Assembly: GCF_000403455.2 (NCBI RefSeq) | Contig: NZ_KE159737.1 | Location: 280,472 to 344,471, forward strand | Reading direction: 5' to 3' | DNA: 64,000 bases | From: Dorea sp. 5-2 | GTDB lineage: Bacteria; Bacillota; Clostridia; Lachnospirales; Lachnospiraceae | Shown here: positions 49,762 to 59,690 of the stretch, in pieces | Position numbering within the stretch: position 1 is the stretch's first letter | Layout: the number at the start of each line of letters is the position of its first letter | Program-made: the position numbers and the translations under genes | Notes under the pieces: generated by a model | Databases searched by the model: none | Told to the model about the DNA's origin: nothing | Seen by the model: only the letters and a program-made list of their open reading frames with translations

Positions 49762-50958
49762 ATGGAAAAACTTGCAATTAAAGGTGGTTATCCTGTTCGT
49801 GGTGGCAAGATTTTTTATGGACGCCAATGGATTGACGAAGATGATATTCAAGCAGTTGCTACAGTTTTGCGCTCAGATTATATTACTTGCGGACCTAAGG
49901 TTGATGAATTGGAGAGAACCCTTTGCGAGTTTACGGGAGCTAAGTATGCTGTAGCTGTGAACTCGGGAACTTCTGCTCTTCATTGTGCATGTATTGCAGC
50001 GGGAGTTGGCTCCGGTGACGAGGTGATAACAACACCTATTACATTTGCGGCTTCGGCAAACAGTGTTTTGTATTGTGGAGCAAAGCCGGTTTTTGCCGAT
50101 ATCAACCCAGAATTCTATAACATTGATCCAGAATCAATTCGGGCACATATTACAGAACATACAAAGGCGATAGTAGCTGTGGACTTTACAGGACAGGCTG
50201 TCCAAATCGACGAGATTAGAACAATCTGCAAGGAATATAATCTTACCTTTATTGAAGATGCTGCCCATTCAATTGCAACTAAGTATAAGGGGCAACAGGT
50301 GGGTTCTCTGGCCGATATGACTTGTTTTTCCTTTCATCCCGTTAAAACAGTTACCGGTGGCGAGGGCGGAGCAATTCTTACTAATGATGAGGAATTCTAT
50401 AAAAAATTAGTTCTTGCTCACACTCATGGCATCACTCATGATGAAAGCATGATGGAAGGCGCGCCTCATGAGGGACCGTGGTGTTATGAACAGGTCAGCT
50501 TAGGCTATAACTATCGTCTCACGGACTTCCAGGCGGCTTTGATCACATCGCAGCTTGGGAAAATTGAAATTTTTGCGAGTAGACGGAAGGAAATAGTAAA
50601 GAGATATGATGAAGCATTCTCCAGTGTGCCGGAAATCTTCATACAGAAGGAGATTTCAGAGTCTGATACATGTAGACACCTCTACATTATTCAGCTGAAC
50701 TTGAATCAGCTTACGTGCACTCGTAGAGAGTTTTTTGATGCAATGAGTGCAGAGAATGTTCAATGTCAGATTCATTATATACCGGTGTACTGGTTTCCAT
50801 TTTATCAACATATGGGATATAAGAAGGGGATTTGTCCTAATGCTGAAGAAATGTACAAAGGTATTATGAGTATACCGTTATATCCGAGGATGTCAGACCA
50901 AGATGTGGAAGATGTTATCCATGCAGTGAAGAAAGTTGTAGCGAATTATAGGAGATAA
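49762..50958 (+). CDS. pseC: UDP-4-amino-4,6-dideoxy-N-acetyl-L-altrosamine transaminase
   Basis: 398 residues of the DegT/DnrJ/EryC1 aminotransferase family. The PLP Lys is in CFSFHPVKTVTGGEGGA; AVNSGTSALHCA and FIEDAAHSIATKYKG form the cofactor site. LRSDYITCGPKVDELERTL near the start matches PseC closely. It transfers an amino group from glutamate to the PseB product. Start at ATG 49762 with GAGGAG, just after a pseG fragment. The product feeds the GNAT-formyltransferase fusion at 44864. Confidence 0.9.
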   Translation: MEKLAIKGGYPVRGGKIFYGRQWIDEDDIQAVATVLRSDYITCGPKVDELERTLCEFTGAKYAVAVNSGTSALHCACIAAGVGSGDEVITTPITFAASANSVLYCGAKPVFADINPEFYNIDPESIRAHITEHTKAIVAVDFTGQAVQIDEIRTICKEYNLTFIEDAAHSIATKYKGQQVGSLADMTCFSFHPVKTVTGGEGGAILTNDEEFYKKLVLAHTHGITHDESMMEGAPHEGPWCYEQVSLGYNYRLTDFQAALITSQLGKIEIFASRRKEIVKRYDEAFSSVPEIFIQKEISESDTCRHLYIIQLNLNQLTCTRREFFDAMSAENVQCQIHYIPVYWFPFYQHMGYKKGICPNAEEMYKGIMSIPLYPRMSDQDVEDVIHAVKKVVANYRR

Positions 50959-51062
50959 CTGGGAAGTATGAAGAGGTATAGAGCATGTTAGAGAGCGGTT
51001 GAAAAAAATGAGGTAGAGGTGGGATATTAATTGTGATAGGACACTCTATGAGGGGACAATAG

Positions 51063-52082
51063 ATGTTATATATCAGGACAGATATGAATAATACGATTGC
51101 GACAGGGCATATGATGCGTTGCCTTTCAATTGCAGATGCAGCGGCAAAATTCGGTAAAAGAACAACGTTTATTCTTGCAGATGAACAGGCAGTGGAGATT
51201 ATTCGGGAGCGGGGACATGAGACAGTTGTTCTTTATTCTAAATGGAATGACATGGATGCGGAACTGGATACATTACAGAAAATAATTGAAGAACTTAGGA
51301 TATCAGTTATGTTAATTGATAGTTATATGGTGACTCGGAATTATTTAAGTATCTTATCAGAGCAGGTTAAGACGATTTATCTGGATGACTTAAATGCATT
51401 TTGTTATCCAGTACACGCTTTGATTTGTTATGCAGTTTACTGGAAAAAGTTTTGTTATCACCTCAATTATCAAAAGGCAAAACTTTTGTTAGGGCTTTCA
51501 TATGTGCCTTTGAGGGAAATCTTTTGTAACTGTGAAAAAAAAGTGATAAAAACAGAAACGGAGAATCTTTTAATTTTATCGGGAGGTACGGATTACTTCC
51601 ATATATTGGAGAGAATTTTGCAGAGGATAGAGAAGAAAAAATATCGTAGTATTGTTGTTATATGTGGAAACTACTATGAGGATTATGAAATGCTTTGCGG
51701 TCAGTACAAAGAGTATGAACAGATACATTTTTATAAGGCAGTTAAAAATATAGAAGATTATATGAAACAGGCAGATATGGCAGTTTCGGCAGGTGGAACA
51801 ACTCTTTATGAACTTTGCGCTTTTGGAACCCCGACGGTGTCTTATTCTTTTACAGATAACCAGATAGATAATGTACGTGAATTTCAGGAAGAAGGAATTA
51901 TTGATTATGCTGGAGATGTCCGTGATACAGACATTTTTGAGAATATAAACAGAATATTAAACAGGTATTTTGGTGATCGGGTGTTACGGGAAGAACGCTC
52001 GAAAAGAATGCAAAAGTTGGTAGACGGAAAAGGAGCGGAAAGAATTGCAGAAACGCTTATTGGAATGACGGAAAGAGAGTAA
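51063..52082 (+). CDS. pseG: UDP-2,4-diacetamido-2,4,6-trideoxy-L-altropyranose hydrolase
   Basis: 339 residues of the GT-B-fold PseG/SpsG family, which removes UDP from the bis-acylated sugar before PseI. The start MLYIRTDMNNTIATGHMMRC carries the catalytic His-containing GHMMRC motif, and SAGGTTLYELCAFGTPTVSY is the nucleotide-binding region. This is the only intact copy; fragments of others lie at 45978 and 49669. ATG 51063 is 104 bases after pseC, a gap with no gene. With PseB, C, F and I it completes the pathway. Confidence 0.9.
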   Translation: MLYIRTDMNNTIATGHMMRCLSIADAAAKFGKRTTFILADEQAVEIIRERGHETVVLYSKWNDMDAELDTLQKIIEELRISVMLIDSYMVTRNYLSILSEQVKTIYLDDLNAFCYPVHALICYAVYWKKFCYHLNYQKAKLLLGLSYVPLREIFCNCEKKVIKTETENLLILSGGTDYFHILERILQRIEKKKYRSIVVICGNYYEDYEMLCGQYKEYEQIHFYKAVKNIEDYMKQADMAVSAGGTTLYELCAFGTPTVSYSFTDNQIDNVREFQEEGIIDYAGDVRDTDIFENINRILNRYFGDRVLREERSKRMQKLVDGKGAERIAETLIGMTERE

Positions 52083-52192
52083 AATACAACTGGAGAAGGT
52101 GGTATGATTACCAAGATGTGATACAGGCAGTAAAGTCATTTTTGCAAGTATATGGAAATTAGGGTTGATATAAGAACAGGAGTGTAAAAATT

Positions 52193-53272
52193 ATGATGTT
52201 AAGAGAAAAATTTCCATGTGAAGAGAATGATATTCAGAAAAATAGGATTACTATAGAAGATATTAAACAGATTTATTGGAAAATGGGAGATTCTCGTTCA
52301 CGCAATATATTTGAGAATCGGTTAATGTATTCCCTTACAGGGGATTATAAATATATAGGAAAAATTATAGCTAAAACAGAAGCCGCAAAAAATATTGAGA
52401 AAATGTTGGAAGGCTTGGAAACGGTATATATATATGGAGTAGGAGTAAGAGGGAAACTTTTAGTTGAGATATTTGAGAATATAAATTGGAAGGGGTTTAT
52501 CGACCTAAATAAGGACGGCTTTTATATGGATTATCCCATATATTACTTTAGTGATTTTGAATATCATCGAGGAGATGTCATAGTTATTTCCAATGCTTGT
52601 GATGGTGATAAGATACAGCAAGCTTTGATGGACGATAAAAGAATACCTGAAAAAAATATTATTTTATTAAACGATTATATAAAACATGTTAAAGATAATA
52701 TATATTTTGATCCTTTGTATTTGAAAAATACCAAGATGAAAAATAAAATATTCTTTGATTTGGGATCCTTTGATGGGAAAGATACTATACGAGCAATTGA
52801 TTACTTTGCCAAGGATGAAATTCGTGTGTATGCAATGGAACCTGACGAAAAAAATTACATAAATTGTGCGGAACATTTACGAGTTTATATGAATACGGTG
52901 ATACTGCAGAACAAAGGAATTGGGGATAAGAAAGAAACTAAAAGTTTTATGGAAGGTGGCGTAAGTGCTAAATTTTCAGAAAATGGAAATGTGTTAATTG
53001 AAGTTGATACCATTGATCATCTGGCAGATAGTCAGGATGTAGGCTTTATTAAAATGGATATTGAAGGGTACGAGGAATCAGCGCTTGATGGTGGGATAGA
53101 AACGATTAAAAGATGCTCTCCAATATTAGCGATAAGCATTTATCACAAAAGATCAGATATTTGGAGAATTCCACTGAAAATATTGGAAATCAATCCGAAA
53201 TATCAATTTTACCTTGGTCATTATTCTTTCGGATGGGATGATACGGTTTTATACGGGATTGCTCGGACATAA
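52193..53272 (+). CDS. FkbM-family methyltransferase with N-terminal Rossmann-like domain
   Basis: 359 residues. Residues about 75-165 are the shared GxGxxG module (TVYIYGVGVRGKLLVEIF). From about residue 180 an FkbM-type SAM-dependent O-methyltransferase follows: KIFFDLGSFDGKDTIRAI for SAM binding, YAMEPDEKNY, and FIKMDIEGYEESALDG. FkbM proteins methylate sugar hydroxyls. The 110 bases before it contain a short stretch resembling the end of a DegT aminotransferase, possibly another relic. AACAGGAG precedes ATG 52193. Target sugar unknown. Confidence 0.87.
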   Translation: MMLREKFPCEENDIQKNRITIEDIKQIYWKMGDSRSRNIFENRLMYSLTGDYKYIGKIIAKTEAAKNIEKMLEGLETVYIYGVGVRGKLLVEIFENINWKGFIDLNKDGFYMDYPIYYFSDFEYHRGDVIVISNACDGDKIQQALMDDKRIPEKNIILLNDYIKHVKDNIYFDPLYLKNTKMKNKIFFDLGSFDGKDTIRAIDYFAKDEIRVYAMEPDEKNYINCAEHLRVYMNTVILQNKGIGDKKETKSFMEGGVSAKFSENGNVLIEVDTIDHLADSQDVGFIKMDIEGYEESALDGGIETIKRCSPILAISIYHKRSDIWRIPLKILEINPKYQFYLGHYSFGWDDTVLYGIART

Positions 53273-53295
53273 TTGAGAGAGAGGATTGAGTGTTT

Positions 53296-54444
53296 ATGAA
53301 GAAACTTGGCATTGTAGTTCCTGTATTTAACACCGAACTATATTTGACACAGTGCGTTGATAGTATTTTGAGGCAGACGTATACCGATTTTGAAGTGGCA
53401 TTGGTCGATGACGGTTCAACGGATCATAGCGGAGAAATATGCGATGAGTTTGCCCATAAGGATAGCAGGGTTCGCGTTATTCATCAAGAAAACGCTGGAA
53501 AAATTATGGCTAGATATAGAGGGGCAGAGATTCTGGACTGTGAATATCTGACTTTTGTGGATTCTGATGATTGGATTGATCCTAGCACATATAAAAAGAT
53601 GGAGCAATACTTTGAAAAAGGGATTGATGTGATTTCTTTTCAAATAATCCGATATTTTAACGACACATATCAATATGTTTCGGAGTGCAACTATAAGGAA
53701 GGGTTGTATAGAGGAAAAAATATAAGGGAGAGCATATTCCCAACGATGATGTGTGATGATGCCAGAAATGGGTGTGGGTTAGATCCCTCTCTGGCAAATA
53801 AAATAATTAAAAAGAGATTGCTTTTGGAAGCTTTGTGTGCAGCTAAACATTTGGATATCAGCTATGGTGATGATGTCGCTGTTATATATCCATTGATGCT
53901 TCATGTACAGACGCTTATGATAGTAAAAGAAAATCTGTATTACCATCGCAAACGTCAGGACAATGAAATTGCACCATATTTTTCCGATTATAATTTTTAT
54001 AGAAAACTGTCGAACCTTTATGAATATTTAAGAAAGGCTATGGGACAAGAATATGATTTTATTAGACAATTGGACTATTTTTATGAAATATCTGTAAAAA
54101 CCTTTTTAACGAAATATGGTGATAAGACGGAACGAGTGTCCTATTTATTTCCATTTGATAAAATTCCCATGGGGAAGAAGATTGTGCTGTATGGCGCTTC
54201 TAAAGTCGGACAAACGTATTACGATCAGATCAGACGCCTTCATTATGGGGAGGTTGTCGCATGGGTTGACAGGTCATACGATTCTTATGCGGAGATGGGA
54301 GTAACGGCAGTGGAATCGCTACAAGCATTACATGGCTATGATTATATTGTAATAGCTATAAGAGCAGCTCATATTGCGGAAGAAATCAAACATGATTTGG
54401 TTGGGATGGGTGTAGAAGAAGAGAAACTTGTCTGGAGCATTTGA
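53296..54444 (+). CDS. Family 2 glycosyltransferase with C-terminal Rossmann-like domain
   Basis: 382 residues from ATG 53296; GTG 53290 is also possible. The GT-A part has LGIVVPVFNTELYLTQCVDSI, VDDGSTDHSGEICDE and FVDSDDWID. From about residue 290 the shared module follows with KIVLYGASKVGQTYYDQI and a WVDRS turn. Here the module is C-terminal, as in the GT2 at 61407, whereas in most neighbours it is N-terminal. It lies in a run of closely spaced genes (17- and 39-base gaps). Donor unknown. Confidence 0.9.
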   Translation: MKKLGIVVPVFNTELYLTQCVDSILRQTYTDFEVALVDDGSTDHSGEICDEFAHKDSRVRVIHQENAGKIMARYRGAEILDCEYLTFVDSDDWIDPSTYKKMEQYFEKGIDVISFQIIRYFNDTYQYVSECNYKEGLYRGKNIRESIFPTMMCDDARNGCGLDPSLANKIIKKRLLLEALCAAKHLDISYGDDVAVIYPLMLHVQTLMIVKENLYYHRKRQDNEIAPYFSDYNFYRKLSNLYEYLRKAMGQEYDFIRQLDYFYEISVKTFLTKYGDKTERVSYLFPFDKIPMGKKIVLYGASKVGQTYYDQIRRLHYGEVVAWVDRSYDSYAEMGVTAVESLQALHGYDYIVIAIRAAHIAEEIKHDLVGMGVEEEKLVWSI

Positions 54445-54483
54445 GAAAATAATTTTATCGGGAAAGAGGTAAGGAAGAATACG

Positions 54484-55671
54484 ATGAAATGGACGAATAA
54501 GGGACATGAACTAGATCAATATGCGAAGAAACTAACTGCTGGCTTACAGAATAGAAATAAGAGTTACATTTTTGGGGCAGGGAAATTGGGAAAAACATTA
54601 TTGCCACTGTTCAAGAACTGCAATCGGGAAGTAGTATTTATTGATAATGACACGGAGAAGCAGGCAAGAACAATTGAAGGAATTGAGGTGGTTTCTCTAG
54701 AGCATTATTTGCAAAATCGAGATGGATTTATTGTTATCGCGGCATCTATACAAAATATTCCGGTTATCGAGGAACAGTTAGAGGAAAACAAGTTACAAAG
54801 AAGGATAGACTTCTGGTTATATCAGGAATTTGTTGATTATTTTTTCCCAATCATTTCTACATACTATTATGACAAAGCATTTGTGCCACTTGCGCAGATT
54901 TGTTTGACGGAACGTTGCTCTCTCAAATGCAAAAAATGTGCGCATGGATGTTATGCAGTAGATAATCAGAATGCAAAGGATTTAACGTTGAAGCAGGTGT
55001 ATAAAAGTGCGGATTCTTTTTTTTCGAAGATAGATTTTGTCCAGGAATTTGTGCTGATAGGAGGGGAACCACTACTTTACAAGCAACTGTCTGAAGCAAT
55101 CCAATATATTGGACAGCAATACAGAAATCAGATGGGCGTATTTTCCATTACGACAAATGGAACAATTGTGCCAGATGATAAGGTTTTAAAAATGTGTAAG
55201 CAATATAATGTTTTGTTTCGGATATCAAATTATAGTGGGTCTATCTCAAAACTAAAACTAGCTTACGACAGACTGACAGCGAAATTGCAGGAATATAGTA
55301 TTCAGTATAAACTTGGAATGCCAGAGAGTCAGTGGACTGACTATGGTTTTGAGTATGTCAATCGGAATGCATCAGAGGAAGAGCTTATTCAGGTTTTTGA
55401 TTCCTGTCGGACACCTTGTCGAGAAATTAGAGAAAATAGATATTATTTTTGTGTGATGGCGAGGAGTGTATCGGAAAATTTAGGCTTTCATATAGGACAA
55501 AATGATTATTTAGATTTAGATGCACTTCAAGGGGAATGGTATAAGAAAGAATTGCTGGAGTTCAATTTTGGATATTCTGAGAAAGGATATTTGGATATGT
55601 GTGGTCATTGCCACGGAGCGGAGCGGACAGATTATCCTATACCGGCGGCAGAACAGGTAAAAGTTTTGTAG
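54484..55671 (+). CDS. Radical SAM protein with N-terminal Rossmann-like domain
   Basis: 395 residues, same design as the protein at 18098. Residues about 25-115 form the shared module (SYIFGAGKLGKTLLPLF, then VVFIDNDTEKQ). The radical SAM motif CSLKCKKC lies near residue 145, then LIGGEPLLYKQL as the GGE segment. The C terminus has Cys pairs (CRTPCREI, MCGHCHGAE) for a possible auxiliary cluster. AAAGAGG lies upstream of ATG 54484. Its presence in both cassettes with the same fusion suggests a common glycan-modifying step. Substrate unknown. Confidence 0.86.
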   Translation: MKWTNKGHELDQYAKKLTAGLQNRNKSYIFGAGKLGKTLLPLFKNCNREVVFIDNDTEKQARTIEGIEVVSLEHYLQNRDGFIVIAASIQNIPVIEEQLEENKLQRRIDFWLYQEFVDYFFPIISTYYYDKAFVPLAQICLTERCSLKCKKCAHGCYAVDNQNAKDLTLKQVYKSADSFFSKIDFVQEFVLIGGEPLLYKQLSEAIQYIGQQYRNQMGVFSITTNGTIVPDDKVLKMCKQYNVLFRISNYSGSISKLKLAYDRLTAKLQEYSIQYKLGMPESQWTDYGFEYVNRNASEEELIQVFDSCRTPCREIRENRYYFCVMARSVSENLGFHIGQNDYLDLDALQGEWYKKELLEFNFGYSEKGYLDMCGHCHGAERTDYPIPAAEQVKVL

Positions 55672-55691
55672 GAAAATGCAGGAGCTAAAGT

Positions 55692-57125
55692 ATGGAAAAG
55701 TTGTTTTTGTTTGGAACAGGAAAAATATCTAAAAAATACACGCAAGTTTTAAAACAAATACCTGTAGAAATAGAGGGATACATCGATAATGATGAAAATA
55801 AATGGGGAGATCAGTGGTATGATAAAAAAATTTATTCACCGAATGTGCTGAATCAGGAAAAGGATTCCTATATTTTAATAGCTTGTGCTGCAAAAGAAGA
55901 AATAAGGAAGCAGCTCACCGAAATGGGAAAAATCAAGAAAGTTGTTTCTTTCGGTCAGATTTTGGGATTTTGCAGCCATCATTTAATGAAAAATGCAATA
56001 ATAAATATGGACAAACAGATAAGCACAGGAGAAGAATCACCGGCTGATAGAGCAATTGTAATTGATAATTTTTATGGCAATTGGGGCGGGGCAGAAGATT
56101 GGTGCCATGTTGTCGCATCAGCATTAATAGAACAGAACAATAATGTCTATGTAATTGAAAATAAGAAGCAGCCGTACATAGAAAAGCTTGATGAACATAT
56201 TATACATATAGATACGGAAGAGAAAAGCAATTATCAGATATATCAAGAATTGATACAGATGCTCATACAGATACGACCGTTTGTGCTTTTCAATGTTTGG
56301 AATTCAGAATTGTTGTGGGCGGCTGTTACAATAAAATATGCGTACCCAGAAGATGTATTGATTGCTTCAAGTGTCTTGAATGATGGCTCTTATGAAGAAT
56401 GGTATGACTGGGCTGACGTTACGGATCAATATGTTTGTATCAGCAGCAAGATACAGAGGCGTTTAGTGGAACATTATAAGATAAAGGGAGAAAAAACATG
56501 TCAAATTTCTCCTTTTATTGAAAAAACCAGAACTGTTCACCGAAGATATAGTACGGAAAAGAGAATGCCTTTAAAAATTGGGTATCCTTGCAGACTTGAA
56601 AAAAGCCAAAAACGTGCAGATTTAATCCCAGTATTACTTGAGTACTTAGAGTCAAGAAAGGTTCATTATGTGTTAAATATAGCAGGAGAGGGGGCGTGTG
56701 AAAGAGAGATAAAGAACTACATAGAACGGGAAGGTTTGTGTGAGAAGGTAAAGTTACATGGAAAATTAACAAGAGAAGAATTGTCAGATTTTCTGGACGA
56801 TCAGGATATATATTTGAATTTCTCAGAATATGAAGGAACAAGCCTTACTATGTTAGAAGCTATGGCAAGTGGCTGTGTGCCGATTGTTACAAACGTGAGT
56901 GGAGTAGATGATTTTATTGAACCTGACGTAAATGGTTTAATAGCAGATGTAGGGGATTTGAGAAAAATTGCGGAGCATATAGCGTTCTTGGACAAACACC
57001 GGAATGTACTTAGCGAATATGGATATAAATGTGTGAATATAGTTCATGAAAAGTGTGGGTTAGATAAATATATTGCGAACATACAGGAAGTACTGAAGTC
57101 TTTGGAGAAAGTAGAAGGAATATAG
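55692..57125 (+). CDS. Family 4 glycosyltransferase with N-terminal Rossmann-like domain
   Basis: 477 residues. Residues 1-90 are the shared module (KLFLFGTGKISKKYTQVL, then EGYIDNDENKWGD). The GT-B part starts near residue 120 with NFYGNWGGAEDWCHVVA. Its C-terminal half has KIGYPCRLEKSQKRADLI and NFSEYEGTSLTMLEAMASG, the donor-binding signature. AGGAG precedes ATG 55692. The next gene begins at the base after its stop codon, so the two are translationally coupled. Donor unknown. Confidence 0.9.
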   Translation: MEKLFLFGTGKISKKYTQVLKQIPVEIEGYIDNDENKWGDQWYDKKIYSPNVLNQEKDSYILIACAAKEEIRKQLTEMGKIKKVVSFGQILGFCSHHLMKNAIINMDKQISTGEESPADRAIVIDNFYGNWGGAEDWCHVVASALIEQNNNVYVIENKKQPYIEKLDEHIIHIDTEEKSNYQIYQELIQMLIQIRPFVLFNVWNSELLWAAVTIKYAYPEDVLIASSVLNDGSYEEWYDWADVTDQYVCISSKIQRRLVEHYKIKGEKTCQISPFIEKTRTVHRRYSTEKRMPLKIGYPCRLEKSQKRADLIPVLLEYLESRKVHYVLNIAGEGACEREIKNYIEREGLCEKVKLHGKLTREELSDFLDDQDIYLNFSEYEGTSLTMLEAMASGCVPIVTNVSGVDDFIEPDVNGLIADVGDLRKIAEHIAFLDKHRNVLSEYGYKCVNIVHEKCGLDKYIANIQEVLKSLEKVEGI

Positions 57126-58025
57126 ATGATTTTAGTAATGGGTGGAAATGGCTTTATTGGTTATAATCTGGTAAAACGATTTGCGCAGAAAGAAAAAGTA
57201 AAAGTATTTGATAGAACATGGACGCATGGGTCGGAATGCAAAAATGTTGAATTGGAGATGGGCAATTTTCAGCATACAGATTTTGAAAAAATATTGGAGG
57301 ATGTGGATACTGTATTCCATTTTATATCTTCTTCGACTCCATTTGATGGGACAGATAATTTGCAGGCAGATATAGAGGAAAATCTTTTGCCAACGGTTCG
57401 TTTGTTAGACGCGATGAGAAAGAAAAAAGTAAAAAAAATATTTTTTGTCTCGTCGGGTGGAACAATTTATGGAGAATGTACAGGACCTGCGAGGGAAACG
57501 GATAAAATTTCGCCAGAATGTGTATATGCGGCACAAAAGGCATGGATAGAAACAAGTGTACACTTATATGAGAAATATGATGACATTCAGGGATATATAT
57601 TGCGTATAGGAAACCCATATGGTCTGGAAATTAATAAGAAAAAACGACAAGGCATTATTCCTATTTTTACTGAAAAAATTATAAAAGGGGAATCAATAGA
57701 GATATGGGGAAATGGAGAAAACCGTAGGGATTATATATATATTGATGAAGTGATTGATGCCATAGAGGCAGTGTATTCATATAGGGGAGAGTATCGCATT
57801 TTTAATGTGGGAACCGGAAGTAGCTGTTCTACGCGGGAGATTATTGAGCAAATAGAATCTGTGGTGGGAAAGCAGGCACAGATTGTATATGGAGAAAGAC
57901 GGAAGTGCGATTTGCAGGAATCACAATTGGATGTTTCTTTAATATATAAAGAATGCGGATGGAAATGTAAATTGACGGTACGACAAGGAATAGAAATGTA
58001 TATTAAAAAGCTGAAGGCTCAATAG
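57126..58025 (+). CDS. NAD-dependent epimerase/dehydratase (extended SDR)
   Basis: 299 residues, starting immediately after the upstream stop. ILVMGGNGFIGYNLVKRF binds NAD, FFVSSGGTIYGE supplies the Ser/Thr, and YAAQKAWIET is a Tyr-x3-Lys motif. GNGENRRDYIYIDEVIDAI is the substrate loop typical of UDP-glucose/UDP-GlcNAc epimerases and dTDP-glucose dehydratase relatives. It would interconvert a nucleotide sugar for the neighbouring transferases. Exact substrate unclear. Confidence 0.88.
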   Translation: MILVMGGNGFIGYNLVKRFAQKEKVKVFDRTWTHGSECKNVELEMGNFQHTDFEKILEDVDTVFHFISSSTPFDGTDNLQADIEENLLPTVRLLDAMRKKKVKKIFFVSSGGTIYGECTGPARETDKISPECVYAAQKAWIETSVHLYEKYDDIQGYILRIGNPYGLEINKKKRQGIIPIFTEKIIKGESIEIWGNGENRRDYIYIDEVIDAIEAVYSYRGEYRIFNVGTGSSCSTREIIEQIESVVGKQAQIVYGERRKCDLQESQLDVSLIYKECGWKCKLTVRQGIEMYIKKLKAQ

Positions 58026-58053
58026 AAAGCTTCAACTTGGCGTGAGTTGGATT

Positions 58054-59490
58054 ATGAAGATTATTATTTATGGTAAGGGAAGATTGTTTCAACGTTATAA
58101 AGAAAAGCTTGATTGGAATGAGATTGTGGCTATTGCTGATAAGGGTGCAGTGAAGAATGAGGTGATTCAGAATAAGCCGATTATTCTTCCACAGGATATA
58201 CAAAGACTGCAGTATGATTATATAGTGATCTTTTCAAATAGATTATTCTATGACATTCGAAGAGACTTGATCGGAGAATATTATATTAGCCCCGCGAAGA
58301 TAGTTTCGTGGAGTTTTTTAATCAATGATGTGCATGAGACAGATATATTTATGTCCATTAAAACATTTATTAAGGAATTAAATATAAAAATGATGCTAGA
58401 CACAGATATGTCAATTATTCCTAAACATATTTTTACATTGCAGGAGTTAGCATCGGATATTAATGTTGAGATGGATGGAATTGGACGACAAAATAATTTA
58501 TCTTCCCGTATGATTTATAGAAAGATATATGGCAGTTTCAATGATATTCATGATTTTTATGACTTGATTTACGTGAACAATGCGTGCGTTTTTGACGAAC
58601 ATAATTTGAGGGAAAAACTGAGAAATAAATATAAATACATTCTTATAAGAATATCATATGCTGATTATTCAGAAGGAAAGATAGCAAAACTAGAGGAGTA
58701 TTTCAATAAATATGCAGACGTAAAAAAATTATATATGGCAGACAGTATTTACTTTTTGTTACAGAATGAGCATAAAAGAGATAAAAAGATAGATGCTCAT
58801 ATATTTGTGATTACACATAGAAAATATAATGTTCTACATAATGATTTGTATTATCCAATTTGCGTTGGTAGAAATTATCAGGAACAAGAATTCCTTTCGG
58901 AGCAGAATGGTCAAAATATTAGCTACCTAAATGAAAAACTAAATGAATGTACAGCTATGTACTGGATCTGGAAAAATACGTCCTGCGAGTATGTTGGAAT
59001 CTGTCATTACCGAAGATATTTTTATAATAACGGTATTTTATCGGAAGGTAATTATCTTGATCGTGAGGAGCTAAGCCGTATTTTTCAAGAATACGATATA
59101 ATATTACCTCAATATATGGTTTCTCAAAATCGTACAGTGAAAGAGCACCTTCGTTTATCAATTAATGAGGAAGCATATGAAAGTGGATATAAGGCAATAC
59201 GAAAAGCAATGGAAAATCATCAGCCGGAATATTTAGGGGCATTTGATGAAGTTATGCAGGGACATAAGTTGTTTATATGCAACATGTTTGTAACTTATCA
59301 TACTATCTTTAATAGATACTGTGAATGGCTATTTTCATTTTTAATTGAGGCAGCGGAAAGCGTGGATGTTGATAGGTATGATAATTACAGTAAACGAGTG
59401 GTAGGTTTTTTTGCTGAGAGGATGCTGACCGTTTGGTTGCTTAAGCAGAATTTGAAAATCAAGGAATTGCCAATAGATCTTTTATCATAA
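58054..59490 (+). CDS. DUF4422 capsular polysaccharide protein with N-terminal Rossmann-like domain
   Basis: 478 residues from ATG 58054. Residues 1-85 are a divergent form of the shared module (KIIIYGKGRLFQRYKEKL). A middle region of about 150 residues resembles methyltransferase-like tails. From about residue 250 the DUF4422 domain reads IFVITHRKYNVLHNDLYYPI, LNECTAMYWIWKNT and YVGICHYRRYF. DUF4422 proteins occur in capsule and LPS loci and are thought to be glycosyltransferases. A second family member is at 60098, and a piece of the C-terminal tail is repeated at 59510. Confidence 0.8.
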   Translation: MKIIIYGKGRLFQRYKEKLDWNEIVAIADKGAVKNEVIQNKPIILPQDIQRLQYDYIVIFSNRLFYDIRRDLIGEYYISPAKIVSWSFLINDVHETDIFMSIKTFIKELNIKMMLDTDMSIIPKHIFTLQELASDINVEMDGIGRQNNLSSRMIYRKIYGSFNDIHDFYDLIYVNNACVFDEHNLREKLRNKYKYILIRISYADYSEGKIAKLEEYFNKYADVKKLYMADSIYFLLQNEHKRDKKIDAHIFVITHRKYNVLHNDLYYPICVGRNYQEQEFLSEQNGQNISYLNEKLNECTAMYWIWKNTSCEYVGICHYRRYFYNNGILSEGNYLDREELSRIFQEYDIILPQYMVSQNRTVKEHLRLSINEEAYESGYKAIRKAMENHQPEYLGAFDEVMQGHKLFICNMFVTYHTIFNRYCEWLFSFLIEAAESVDVDRYDNYSKRVVGFFAERMLTVWLLKQNLKIKELPIDLLS

Positions 59491-59509
59491 TAATAGAAGG
59501 GAGAAATCC

Positions 59510-59665
59510 ATGACTATTATTGTAGCCAGAGAAGCCGATTTTTTGTCCTGTGAGGTTAGCTATAGTCAACGTGTAATAGGGTTTTTCATTGAGTGGATGT
59601 GGACGGTATGGCTGAGAAAGAATAAATTACGTATAAAAGAATTGCCTTATATAATTATAAGGTAG
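59510..59665 (+). pseudogene. Duplicated C-terminal fragment of a DUF4422 gene
   Basis: 51 codons from ATG 59510 with SYSQRVIGFFIEWMWTVWLR and LRIKELPYIII. This aligns with the tail of the preceding protein (NYSKRVVGFFAERMLTVWLL and LKIKELPIDLL). Diverged rather than a recent copy, it looks like the remains of another DUF4422 gene that lost its 5' part. AGGGAGAA precedes the ATG, so it could still be translated. Confidence 0.7.
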
Positions 59666-59690
59666 GTATGTGGAGAATAGGGATGTTAAT

